This document shows, piece by piece, positions 1 through 7,908 of a stretch of 19,338 nucleotides of DNA. The notes below the pieces were generated by a model. It ran no database searches. It worked only from the letters and a program-made list of their open reading frames with translations, and was not told the origin of the DNA. How positions within the stretch are numbered: the stretch's first letter is position 1; each line of letters opens with the position of its first letter. The DNA comes from DATADF01 sp046263155 (GTDB taxonomy: Bacteria > Actinomycetota > CADDZG01 > WHSQ01). Where the stretch lies: positions 1 to 19,338 of the forward strand of contig JBHELF010000109.1 in assembly GCA_046263155.1 (NCBI GenBank), read 5' to 3'. Both the position numbers and the translations under genes were made by a program.

Positions 1-2457
1 GGCGATGCCTTTTTCGCCGTCTTTCCCAGTGCCGCATCGGCGGTCGCCGGGGCCGTGGCCGCGCAGCAAGCGCTGGCCGCCAAAGATTGGGGTGACGGGC
101 TCGAGATTCGCGTGCGCATGGGTCTGCATACCGGCGAGGGCGAGCTCGGGGGCGACAATTACGCCGGCATCGACGTCAACGTCGCAGCCCGCATAGCGAG
201 CGCGGCGCATGGGGGCCAGGTCCTGGTCTCCGCGGTCACCAAGGCGGCGGCGGAACGGAGGCTTCCCGAGGGAGTCCGGCTCCGAGACCTGGGCACCCAT
301 CGCCTGAAGGATCTGGAGAGGACCGAGCAGCTCTACCAGCTGTGCATCGCGGGGCTCCGCGAAGAGTTTCCCCCGCCGCGCACCCTCGAGACCAACCCCA
401 CGAATTTGCCCGAGGAGCTCACTTCATTCGTCCCCCGCACGCTCGAGATCCGTGCCATAAGGGAGCTTCTCTCTCAGGCGAGGCTCATCACTCTGACCGG
501 TCCGGGGGGCACCGGGAAGACGAGGCTCAGCTTGGCCCTGAGTCGTGAGCTGTTGCCGGAGTTCCGCGACGGCGTCTGGATCGCGTGGCTCGCCGCCGTC
601 GAGGATCCCATGCTCGTTCCCTCCGCCATCGCCGACGCTCTGAGCCTGCGGGAGGAGACCCTCCGTCCTCTCATTGAGACACTCAAGAACCACCTTGCCG
701 ATAAAGAGGCACTCCTGGTGCTCGACAACTTCGAGCAGATTCTCGAAGCCGCCCCTTTGGTGACCGAGCTTCTGCAGGCATCTCCCCAGCTCCAAATAGT
801 CGTTTCGAGTCGCGCCCCCCTGAATGTCTCCGGCGAACAGGAGTACCTGGTCCCGGCGATGTCACTTCCCGACCCCGACCACTTGCCCGAGGTCGCCGCG
901 GCCTCTGACTACGAGGCGATCGCGCTGTTTCGCGAGCGAGCTCGGGCTGTCAAGCCGGCATTCGAGCTCACCGCCGACAACCTCGAGTTCGTCGCGCAGA
1001 TCTGCGCTCGCCTCGACGGTCTACCGTTGGCGCTGGAACTGGCCGCCGCGCGGGTGAAACTGTTGTCGCCCAAGCAGATCGCCGAACGCCTCGGGTCGGG
1101 TCTTTCGTTGCTGGTCTCCAGTCGACGGGACCTGCCGGCTCGCCAACAAACCTTGCGCAACGCGATCGCGTGGAGCTACGACCTTTTGGAACCGCCGGAA
1201 AGAAAGCTGTTCACGAGACTCGCGGTCTTTCGCGGCTCTTGGACCTACGAGGCGGCGGAGGCAGTCTGCAACCCGGACGGCGAACTCGGGATCGACAGCT
1301 TGGAGGGGCTGGAGGCGCTAGTCGGGCACAGCCTCCTGCGGCAATACGAAAGCGATGCGGGTGAGACCCGCATCCGGATGCTGCAGACGATTCGTGAGTT
1401 CTCCCTTGAGCAGCTCGCCGCGTCGGATGAGTTCGACGACATGAGGCGCCGCCACGAGGCCTTTTACTTCGATCATGTGAAGTCGGCGGTCCCGACTCTG
1501 ACGACCGATCTCGAGGCCGCGAGCCGCCTCGAAGCCGAGCACGACAACCTGAGAGCGGTGCTCGACTGGGCGCTGGAGTCAAAGGAGATCGAGCTGGGAC
1601 TCGATCTGGCGGCGTTGCTGTGGCGGTTCTGGCAACTCCGCGGCCAACTCCGAGAAGCCCGCATGTGGCTCGATGCCCTCGTCGCCGCCTCCGCCTCTTG
1701 CTCCCCCCTCGTCGTTGCTAGGGGCTTGATGGCGCTAGGAAGCATCGTCTACTGGCAAGAGGAGTACGAACAAGCCATCGCCTATTACCGGCGCGGTTTG
1801 GACTTGTTTCGAGAGGCGGAGGATCGCGACGGCATCGCGGAGGCCCTTTACAACCTCGGTTGGCTCGGTGCGGTGGTTGGGAACTTCGCCATGGCCGAGG
1901 AGACGCTCACCGAAGCGCGCGCCATCCACGAAGCGGCGAGAGATGAACGCGGGCTCGCGACGATGGCTTCCGCGCTCGGCATCACCAAGGCTCGCATGCG
2001 TCAGCTCGACGAAGCCGAGCGCCTGGGACAGGAGGCACTGGAGCGGTGGGACAAGCTCGGCGACTGGTTCGGCGAGAGCCTCGCACTGTTCGTGCTGCTC
2101 CAGACGGCGCGCTTCCGAGGGGATCTTGAAACCGCTAAGAAGCTCACCGTCGACATGCTGGGCAAGTACGAGTCGAGCGGAGAGATGTCGGGCCTCGAAG
2201 GTAATGTGGACATACTCGGTCAGGTGCTTCTCGAGTTGGGAGAGACGGAGGCCGGGCTTCGACTTGCCGGATTTGGTGCAGCGTTGCGCGAAAAGGTCGG
2301 AGGCGGATCCCCGATACCGCTTCTGGAACTCGAGGACCCTAAGAAACTCGCCTCTGCAGTTTTATCGCCCGACAAGATCGAGGAGTACTACAACGAGGGG
2401 CGCAACCTATCGACCCAGGAGGCCCTGGCCGAAGTTCGCAAGATGAAGGACCTCTAG
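1..2457 (+). CDS. Class III adenylate/guanylate cyclase-STAND ATPase-TPR regulator (5' end missing)
   Basis: The reading frame is open from base 1 and already inside a cyclase domain, so the start lies upstream of the window; the GTG at 55 is internal. The visible C-terminal half of the class III cyclase domain keeps the second metal-binding Asp (GDAFF, bases 4-18) and the Asn-x3-Arg transition-state pair (NVAAR, 178-192). An NB-ARC/AAA-type NTPase follows: Walker A GPGGTGKT (499-522), Walker B LLVLDNFE (712-735) and a GLPLALEL motif near 1018-1041. After a winged-helix-like stretch, roughly 1500-2450 is helical and TPR-like, with no LuxR or BTAD DNA-binding domain at the end. Such proteins are common in Actinomycetota and are thought to link cyclic-nucleotide synthesis to a signalling ATPase. 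Here the product could be cAMP or cGMP; the first metal Asp is outside the window. The stop interlocks with that of the convergent flavoprotein gene. Confidence 0.88.
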   Translation, partial: GDAFFAVFPSAASAVAGAVAAQQALAAKDWGDGLEIRVRMGLHTGEGELGGDNYAGIDVNVAARIASAAHGGQVLVSAVTKAAAERRLPEGVRLRDLGTHRLKDLERTEQLYQLCIAGLREEFPPPRTLETNPTNLPEELTSFVPRTLEIRAIRELLSQARLITLTGPGGTGKTRLSLALSRELLPEFRDGVWIAWLAAVEDPMLVPSAIADALSLREETLRPLIETLKNHLADKEALLVLDNFEQILEAAPLVTELLQASPQLQIVVSSRAPLNVSGEQEYLVPAMSLPDPDHLPEVAAASDYEAIALFRERARAVKPAFELTADNLEFVAQICARLDGLPLALELAAARVKLLSPKQIAERLGSGLSLLVSSRRDLPARQQTLRNAIAWSYDLLEPPERKLFTRLAVFRGSWTYEAAEAVCNPDGELGIDSLEGLEALVGHSLLRQYESDAGETRIRMLQTIREFSLEQLAASDEFDDMRRRHEAFYFDHVKSAVPTLTTDLEAASRLEAEHDNLRAVLDWALESKEIELGLDLAALLWRFWQLRGQLREARMWLDALVAASASCSPLVVARGLMALGSIVYWQEEYEQAIAYYRRGLDLFREAEDRDGIAEALYNLGWLGAVVGNFAMAEETLTEARAIHEAARDERGLATMASALGITKARMRQLDEAERLGQEALERWDKLGDWFGESLALFVLLQTARFRGDLETAKKLTVDMLGKYESSGEMSGLEGNVDILGQVLLELGETEAGLRLAGFGAALREKVGGGSPIPLLELEDPKKLASAVLSPDKIEEYYNEGRNLSTQEALAEVRKMKDL

Positions 2458-3947
2458 AGGAGCTCGGTGAGCAAGCTCTTCAGTTGCTTCCGATGCTCGG
2501 CCATCTCGAAATCGTGCAGAGGGGCCGGCGGGAATTGATGCTCCTCGACTCGTCCCCTGATCCTTAGATAGGCGGTCGGGTAGATGTCCGCGGCGGGATT
2601 GGACTCGAGCGTCATCGCTATCGAGTCGGGCCCCTCGGCATCCACGAAGTGGGCCAGCGGCACGATCCCCTCGTCACGGATCCCGAGCTCCGGAGAAAAG
2701 CTGACGACGCGCGCTAGGTAAGCCTGCTGATTCCACAGCTCCGGAGACCGCGTCGCCTCTCCCAACAAGAACGGCACGACGTCATCGGCGCCGAGCTTCG
2801 GCCGCTCAACACGTGCCCCGAAATATTTCTCCGCCAAATGCCGAGCCAGAACCTGAGCGTTGAAGCGAAAGCCGAGGACCGCGGCAGAGGTGCTGGGAAT
2901 GCCGTACTTGTTCAACCCCGGGGCCCCCTGAGAGACGGCGCCGGCGAAGTAAATCCCCGGGACGGTGATGCTTTCCCAATAGGGGGTGAGTGCGGGCACG
3001 CGATCCTGCATGAACGTTGCCACCCCAAGCGTGCGTAGATCGACCATCGGAACCTCGAAACCTGTGGCCGCGATGACCTCATCGACCTCGAGCGTGAAGT
3101 CGCCGGGCACGGTGGTTCCCCGAACCGCAACGCGATAGGTCCCATTCGACCTGGAGATGCGCTCGATCGCGGCATCCAATACGAAGTTCCCACCGCCGAG
3201 GATGTGATCCTCATAAGGCTGCATGTAACGGGCGCGAGCCGCGGCGACCGTCCGGTTTACGACCGAGATGACCGGAGGGCTCGGCGAAGCCAGGATGATC
3301 TGGCGCGCCCAGGGCAGAAGCCCGTCGGCAAGCTCGAAGCCTGAGTTCCGCTTTCCGACGATGAACACTCGTTTGTCTGTGTATTCCTGAGGCTTCTTGG
3401 TCTCGGCGTAGTGAGGCACTGCATCGAGACCATCGACTGGAGGTTTCCAGGGCTCGGCCATGCCGATCGCGAATAGGGGGATCTTGCAGCGATACTCACC
3501 CTCGCTCGTCGCGAGTGAGAAGCCTCCGTTCTGAGCCGCCGTTGCCTCCCACGTGCATCCGTATCGGATGGTCACCCCGGCGCGTTCGACAAAAGCGGCG
3601 ATGCTTCTCTCCATCTCCGCCCGAGCCGGGAAATATGAAGAGCCGTCCATGAAGTCGGCGGCCGCCGCCTGATGCTGTGGCTCGTCCGCGAGCAGACTGT
3701 TCCAGTCGTAGCGCAGGTATGCGCTCGTCTCACGGTCCACGGGAGCATGGGGTTTGGACCAGCTGATCAAACGCTCCAGTTTTGGAAACCGTTGGAACAT
3801 CCCCCCAGGCCGTTCGTCGGAGGAGATGACTGCGTGCGCGATTCCGAGACGCTTTAGGCAGTAGCTCATCTGCACTCCGCCGGGGCCGCTGCCCACGACG
3901 ACGAGGGGGTAGTCCCCCGGGGGGAAGGGCCCCTTCAGCTGCGCCAT
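2454..3947 (-). CDS. FAD/NAD(P)-dependent oxidoreductase, flavin monooxygenase-like
   Basis: A 497-aa flavoprotein. An N-terminal Rossmann motif GSGPGG (residues 19-24, inside VVVGSGPGG) binds FAD. A second, degenerate dinucleotide motif GKRNSG (198-203) sits where FMO-like enzymes bind NAD(P)H, and an ATGFEVP segment (about 294-300) matches the ATG motif of FMO and ornithine-monooxygenase relatives. The usual FMO fingerprint just before the second Rossmann motif is not recognisable, so monooxygenase activity and substrate are unproven; a thioredoxin-reductase-like role is also possible. The start was placed at 3947 because the FAD motif follows about 18 residues later and the overlap with the CNB gene is then only 13 bases. 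The ATG at 4055 would overlap that gene by 121 bases. No clear Shine-Dalgarno is seen, so translation is probably coupled to the CNB gene. No signal peptide, so probably cytoplasmic. Confidence 0.8.
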   Translation of the reverse strand: MAQLKGPFPPGDYPLVVVGSGPGGVQMSYCLKRLGIAHAVISSDERPGGMFQRFPKLERLISWSKPHAPVDRETSAYLRYDWNSLLADEPQHQAAAADFMDGSSYFPARAEMERSIAAFVERAGVTIRYGCTWEATAAQNGGFSLATSEGEYRCKIPLFAIGMAEPWKPPVDGLDAVPHYAETKKPQEYTDKRVFIVGKRNSGFELADGLLPWARQIILASPSPPVISVVNRTVAAARARYMQPYEDHILGGGNFVLDAAIERISRSNGTYRVAVRGTTVPGDFTLEVDEVIAATGFEVPMVDLRTLGVATFMQDRVPALTPYWESITVPGIYFAGAVSQGAPGLNKYGIPSTSAAVLGFRFNAQVLARHLAEKYFGARVERPKLGADDVVPFLLGEATRSPELWNQQAYLARVVSFSPELGIRDEGIVPLAHFVDAEGPDSIAMTLESNPAADIYPTAYLRIRGRVEEHQFPPAPLHDFEMAEHRKQLKSLLTELL

Positions 3948-4354
3948 GTGCTGGCGATGCGCAGCCGCCGCAGCTCCGCCTGAAGCATCCGCAAGGTCAC
4001 GCCCGGAGCCGACAGCAGCCAGGTCTGCAGCTCCGTACGCGGCAAGACGAGACAATGAAGTTGCGTGAGAGCAACGATGTCGGCGTTGGGAGGCTCATCC
4101 AAGAGGATCGATAGCTCTCCGAAGAAGTCGCCTCTGCCCAGACGGGCGCGATCTTCACCGTCGATTCGCACCGAGGCCTCGCCCTCGAGAACAACATGGA
4201 AGCCAACCCCGGAAAACCCTTGGCGGATGACGCGCTGGTTCTGACCGAACCACTGTTCGTCGAACCGATGTGCCACCGCTTCGAGCTCGGGCCGCGACAG
4301 GTCGGCGAACAACGCGAAGCTCCCCAGGGTGTCGACGATCTCTCGTTCGTTCAT
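3935..4354 (-). CDS. Small cyclic nucleotide-binding domain protein
   Basis: A 139-aa protein that is essentially one Crp/CAP-type CNB beta-barrel with no helix-turn-helix, so it is not a transcription factor by itself. The phosphate-binding cassette is recognisable as FFGELSILLDEPPNADIVA (residues 77-95), with Gly79-Glu80 conserved. The Arg that normally contacts the cyclic phosphate, in the R-[ST]-A position, is replaced: the sequence reads P89-N90-A91. Classical cAMP binding is therefore doubtful and the domain may have another ligand. The gene sits 10 bases after the subtilase stop and overlaps the flavoprotein start, indicating one operon; CNB domains fused to flavoprotein reductases are known. 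The start at 4354 leaves a TTAGGG about 9 bases upstream. An in-frame ATG at 4387 would overlap the subtilase gene by 23 bases and cannot be excluded. Confidence 0.75.
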   Translation of the reverse strand: MNEREIVDTLGSFALFADLSRPELEAVAHRFDEQWFGQNQRVIRQGFSGVGFHVVLEGEASVRIDGEDRARLGRGDFFGELSILLDEPPNADIVALTQLHCLVLPRTELQTWLLSAPGVTLRMLQAELRRLRIASTWRS

Positions 4355-4364
4355 GCTGCGCGCC

Positions 4365-5786
4365 CTAAGGTCCTCTGTAGACAGCATGAAGGGCCCCGCG
4401 GACCTGCGCGTCCATCGCGAAGTAATCATCGGTCTCGCCGCGATCGGGGACCGGCTCAACTCCTCTCAGGACACTGAAAGCCAGCTGAAGGCTCTGCGCA
4501 TCAACGGCCCCGTATCCGATGTGCAGGTACTCCGGATATTCCGCAGGCACGTCCTCCCATCTGACCGGAGTCGAGTCGTAGATCACGTATCCGGCTCCCC
4601 CGCTGCAGACGCTTCCGTCCTCGCGCTGGCCCTCGGGCCGCGCCGACGCAGTCCTGTAGGTGACCTCCTTCCATTCTTCGAGAGTGAAGACACCGTCGGC
4701 GAGTGGACCCTCGGCAACGAGTCCCGCTCTGCCCGACGCGGCCATCCCCGACTCGATTCCCGTGTCCCGGTCGCCAAGGATTCGGCGCGCCTCAAGGAGG
4801 ATTCGTGTGGCCCCTCCGGCCGCCCAGGGACTTGCAGCCGATGTACCGGAACCCACGTTCTCGTCGGACTGCTCGGTTTGAGTGTGATACGCGGCCCACG
4901 AGTTACAGGAATCCGCAACTACGTGTGGAGGAAAGGCCGGCCATAGATTGACGTAGCCCGAGTCGTGACCGCCGACCATCACAACCGATGGAGTCATGCG
5001 GGGATCGAGGATGGTTGGGTGCCCTAGGACGCCGCCGCGAGTCAAGGCTCCATTTCCGGAAGCCCAAAAGGCCAGATGTCTCCGGGCTGCATCCTCGACG
5101 ATACGCACGAACTGAGGATCGTTCGTCACGAGTTCATCCGCTGCGACCGGAACCCACACCGGCAGGAACCGTCCCCACGAATTGGATTGAGCATCGATCC
5201 AGTGAGAGTTGTCCGCGGCCCACGCGACGCTGTCGGTATTGAAGCCTTGGACGGCGACGAGTAAACACGAGCGGCAAGCCCCATATTCGACGGATGCGGC
5301 ACGCGATGCAGTCATCGTTCCGTGCCCGCTGAAGTCGAGGATGCTTCTGTCGGCAAAGCTGGCGCGCGGATTCGAGCAATCGATTGGGGCGGCGGGGAAT
5401 CCCGCGATCCCCTTTTCGAGAGTGAGCGCGCCGATGATCTTGGTCCCTGGGAACCAGTAGAGCTTGCCGGGCTCAACCTTCGCCCAGATGCTTTCGCAAT
5501 CCTGCTCTACCGCCGTCCAATAGTCGGGCTCGTCGAGAGTTATCGGCAGCGCGATCGCATCGCTCGGATAGCCCGGGATGTACGTGGAAGGGTGCCGGTA
5601 TGCCCTTGCGGAGTTATCCCGAAAGGTTTGGTGATATGGGTTTATCCCGGTATCGATTATGGCTACCACGCCGTTAGGCCGGGAACGCTGCGCATCCCCC
5701 CGGGCGGCCGTCGCTTCGATCGCCCCGCCCAGAACTAAGGCGGATACCAGTGCACCTGCGACGATGATCCTCATAACTCTTCTCAT
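4365..5786 (-). CDS. Exported subtilisin-like serine protease (peptidase S8)
   Basis: A 473-aa preprotein. Residues 1-28 form a signal peptide: basic start, hydrophobic core, Ala-rich end near EATAA. The complete catalytic triad is visible: Asp45 (AIIDTG), His155 (SGHGTMTA) and Ser316 (GTSAASP), with the oxyanion Asn245 in WASGNG. Only about 10 residues separate the signal peptide from the catalytic domain, so the usual I9 propeptide is missing and maturation must differ from that of classical subtilisins. Six or more Cys residues suggest disulfides outside the cell. It heads an apparent operon with the CNB and flavoprotein genes and is divergent from an exported M15 peptidase 62 bases away. 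A second ATG at 5774 has AAGGA 11 bases upstream and is an alternative start; it would drop the first four residues without harming the signal peptide. The substrate is unknown. Confidence 0.88.
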   Translation of the reverse strand: MRRVMRIIVAGALVSALVLGGAIEATAARGDAQRSRPNGVVAIIDTGINPYHQTFRDNSARAYRHPSTYIPGYPSDAIALPITLDEPDYWTAVEQDCESIWAKVEPGKLYWFPGTKIIGALTLEKGIAGFPAAPIDCSNPRASFADRSILDFSGHGTMTASRAASVEYGACRSCLLVAVQGFNTDSVAWAADNSHWIDAQSNSWGRFLPVWVPVAADELVTNDPQFVRIVEDAARRHLAFWASGNGALTRGGVLGHPTILDPRMTPSVVMVGGHDSGYVNLWPAFPPHVVADSCNSWAAYHTQTEQSDENVGSGTSAASPWAAGGATRILLEARRILGDRDTGIESGMAASGRAGLVAEGPLADGVFTLEEWKEVTYRTASARPEGQREDGSVCSGGAGYVIYDSTPVRWEDVPAEYPEYLHIGYGAVDAQSLQLAFSVLRGVEPVPDRGETDDYFAMDAQVRGALHAVYRGP

Positions 5787-5848
5787 CCTTCGAGGACTTT
5801 AGCGACCCTGCAATCAACCCACGCCTCGCGAAGACTACGATCCGAATC
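5787..5848. other. Divergent intergenic region between subtilase and M15 peptidase genes
   Basis: These 62 bases must hold the promoters of both the leftward subtilase operon and the rightward peptidase gene. I see no well-spaced -35/-10 pair for either direction. An imperfect inverted repeat, CTTCGAGG near 5789 and CCTCGCGAAG near 5824, is too weak to call an operator. Confidence 0.4.
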
Positions 5849-6964
5849 TTGAAACGAGTCGCCGCCGCAGTACTTCTGCCACTCGTCTGGACCCTGCCGG
5901 GGCCGCAACGCGCTTCCGGTGGAACCGTTGAGGCGAGGATTCACCTCGGCGCCTGGGCTCCGGAGAACCTGCCGTGGAAGACCGAGCGGGTCCTGGACCG
6001 GATGACGGGTGTGAGAGCGACGACGGTGATGGGCGGAGTCATGTGGATGACTCGCGCGCGCGTCCCCGGGGGGCCGGTGGTCGACGATCCGGGTGGCGAC
6101 TACGCGATCCCCATGGAGGTGGCCTTCGTGCGCCCGCGCGGCTATTCACGGTTCGTTGCGGACGTCGATCGCGCCACGATCGCCTCCCTGCGATCGGGGA
6201 TCGCAGTCATGCCCGAAACGGAGCGGCATCTCCGAGGGGGTCACGAGCGGCTGGTTCTGACGCTGAACTCGCGGCGGGTTCGGGTCAAAGCCGTTGTCTC
6301 GAATCAAACGACACAGGGTCACGAGGTCCTGATGAGCCGCCCCCCGCCGGAGTCGTTCCGGCGCCACTACCGATTTGTCCTGATCAGCAAACACCCGGAC
6401 GTGCCCCGGGAGCGCATTCGGAGACGTATCCAGAGCCTTCTCACCGAGGGTCAGCATCTGCGGCTGCGATCGGAGTCACAGACCACCTACCTCCGCTACG
6501 CCGACCAGGTGCATCCGAACATGGTCTTCAAGAAGAACTTCGGCGAGTTCTCGGCCCTGCCATCACATGAAGGAGCGATCCCGATCCGGCGCTCCTGGGT
6601 CGAGCGACACATCACAGTCGGCCGCGTTCCCATACTAGGGAATGTGCGCTGTCACCGGAAACTCTTTCCGCAACTTCGAGGCGCGCTGCGAGAAGTACGT
6701 GATCGAGGTCTGGCGCACACGATTCGGCCCGACGAGTACGCGGGATGTTTCAACTCACGCTACGTCGCCACACTGCCGGGCACGCGCATCTCGCGGCATA
6801 CGTGGGGACTAGCCGTAGACATGAATGTCAACGGCAACTCATTCGGACAAACGCCGCATCAAGACCCGCGTCTCGTGAAAATCATGGAGAAATGGGGCTT
6901 CGCCTGGGGAGGCCGCTGGCCCCTTCCCGACGGGATGCATTTCGAATGGAAGACCTGGCCCTAA
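5849..6964 (+). CDS. Exported M15-family peptidase (D-Ala-D-Ala carboxypeptidase-like)
   Basis: A 371-aa protein. The C-terminal domain has the zinc-site pattern of M15 (VanY/DacB-like) peptidases: SRHTWGLAVDMN supplies His317 and Asp324, and GMHFEW supplies His364. Family members trim peptidoglycan stem peptides or act as endolysin-like L,D- or D,D-peptidases. Residues 1-24 look like a signal peptide (MKRVAAAVLLPLVW, then a small-residue region), consistent with action in the envelope. Residues about 30-250, two thirds of the protein, form a beta-rich region I do not recognise. The only start that preserves the signal peptide is TTG at 5849; its Shine-Dalgarno is weak. The gene is divergent from the subtilase and 40 bases upstream of the patatin gene. 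The peptide bond cleaved cannot be told from sequence. Confidence 0.78.
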   Translation: MKRVAAAVLLPLVWTLPGPQRASGGTVEARIHLGAWAPENLPWKTERVLDRMTGVRATTVMGGVMWMTRARVPGGPVVDDPGGDYAIPMEVAFVRPRGYSRFVADVDRATIASLRSGIAVMPETERHLRGGHERLVLTLNSRRVRVKAVVSNQTTQGHEVLMSRPPPESFRRHYRFVLISKHPDVPRERIRRRIQSLLTEGQHLRLRSESQTTYLRYADQVHPNMVFKKNFGEFSALPSHEGAIPIRRSWVERHITVGRVPILGNVRCHRKLFPQLRGALREVRDRGLAHTIRPDEYAGCFNSRYVATLPGTRISRHTWGLAVDMNVNGNSFGQTPHQDPRLVKIMEKWGFAWGGRWPLPDGMHFEWKTWP

Positions 6965-7004
6965 CGCGTGACCTTTACTCGCGTCTGACTATCATCCCGA
7001 CATC

Positions 7005-7880
7005 ATGGCTCCCACCGGAGGCGCGCGTCATCGCAAGACTGCTTTCGTCCTGGGTGGCGGAGGTCATCTCGGCGCGTACGAGGTCGGCATGCTGCGGGCG
7101 CTGATCGAGGCGGACATCGTTCCGGAATTGGTAGTCGGGACCTCGGTCGGTGCGCTCAACGGCGCGGCGATCGCCGCGGATCCTGCCCTGCCGACCGTCG
7201 AGCTGTTGCAGGACGTCTGGACGAAGCTAGCCGAAACAAGGGTCTTTTCCGGATCGGTCTTCTCCGGCGCCGCGAATCTCGTGCGTACCCGGACGGCGAT
7301 CCACTCGAACCAGCCTCTCCGCCGACTGATCGACAAGCTCCTCCCCGCCAAGACGTTCGCAGACCTCAAGATTCCCTTTCAGTGTGTAGCGGCCTGTATC
7401 GAACGCGCCGCCGAACACTGGTTCTTCGAGGGCGATCTGGCCGACGCGATCCTGGCTTCATCCGCGGTGCCGGGGGTGCTGCCCGCGGTCAAGCTGAACG
7501 GGGAACACTTTATGGACGGCGGAATCGTTAACAGCATCCCGATCGGCCGGGCCGTCGAATTGGGCGCTTCGGAGATCTACGTCCTCCACGTCGGGCGCAT
7601 CGAACAGCCGTTGAGGGCCCCCCGGAACCCCTGGCAGGTGGGCATGACCGCGTTCGAGATAGCCCGGCGCCACAGGTTCGCCCGCGATATGGCTTCCCTG
7701 CCGAAAGGTGTGGTTGCCCACGTCCTCCCCTCAGGCGGAGAACCCCTCCGGTACGACAGTCTGGCTCAGCTCCGCTATCGCGATTTCGGCTCGGTCGCCA
7801 AGCACATCGCGGCCGCGAACGAGGCCTCGGCTGAGTATCTCGCCAACATCAAGCCGGTTCGCAAGAAGAGCCGGGCGTAA
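7005..7880 (+). CDS. Patatin-like phospholipase (RssA/NTE family)
   Basis: A 291-aa lipid acyl hydrolase with every signature of the patatin fold: glycine-rich oxyanion loop GGGGHLGA (residues 17-24), nucleophile elbow GTSVG with Ser47, and the Asp170 of the catalytic dyad in the DGG motif (FMDGGIVNSIP). ASSAVPGVLPAV before the DGG is also typical. There is no signal peptide or membrane helix, so a cytoplasmic or membrane-associated enzyme hydrolysing phospholipid or lysophospholipid esters is expected. No strong Shine-Dalgarno precedes the ATG. It ends 28 bases before a PlsC-type acyltransferase in the same direction; a deacylating and a reacylating enzyme together suggest phospholipid remodelling (inference). 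Confidence 0.88.
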   Translation: MAPTGGARHRKTAFVLGGGGHLGAYEVGMLRALIEADIVPELVVGTSVGALNGAAIAADPALPTVELLQDVWTKLAETRVFSGSVFSGAANLVRTRTAIHSNQPLRRLIDKLLPAKTFADLKIPFQCVAACIERAAEHWFFEGDLADAILASSAVPGVLPAVKLNGEHFMDGGIVNSIPIGRAVELGASEIYVLHVGRIEQPLRAPRNPWQVGMTAFEIARRHRFARDMASLPKGVVAHVLPSGGEPLRYDSLAQLRYRDFGSVAKHIAAANEASAEYLANIKPVRKKSRA

Positions 7881-7897
7881 CCTTCCGCATCACGAGA

Positions 7898-7903
7898 GGG
7901 AGG
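7898..7903 (+). promoter_or_regulatory. Shine-Dalgarno GGGAGG fixing the acyltransferase start
   Basis: GGGAGG lies 5 bases before the GTG at 7909. It decides between that codon, the GTG at 7903 which overlaps the motif, and an upstream GTG at 7708 deep inside the patatin gene. Confidence 0.75.
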
Positions 7904-7908
7904 TGGGT

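Noticed and set aside
5..196. Small plus-strand open frame at the left edge
   Set aside because: It overlaps the cyclase domain, which is clearly coding in the other frame from base 1.
3948..4055. N-terminal extension of the flavoprotein to an upstream ATG
   Set aside because: The extra residues are Ala/Gly-rich, overlap the CNB coding region by more than 100 bases and precede the normal distance to the FAD motif. Kept only as a hint of a former fusion.
4329..4946. A 205-codon plus-strand frame antisense to the subtilase and CNB genes
   Set aside because: The Ser/Arg-rich translation has no recognisable domain, while the opposite strand carries a complete catalytic triad.
7708..7908. Upstream GTG start for the acyltransferase
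   Set aside because: It lies inside the patatin gene. The GGGAGG Shine-Dalgarno and the hydrophobic segment both point to 7909.
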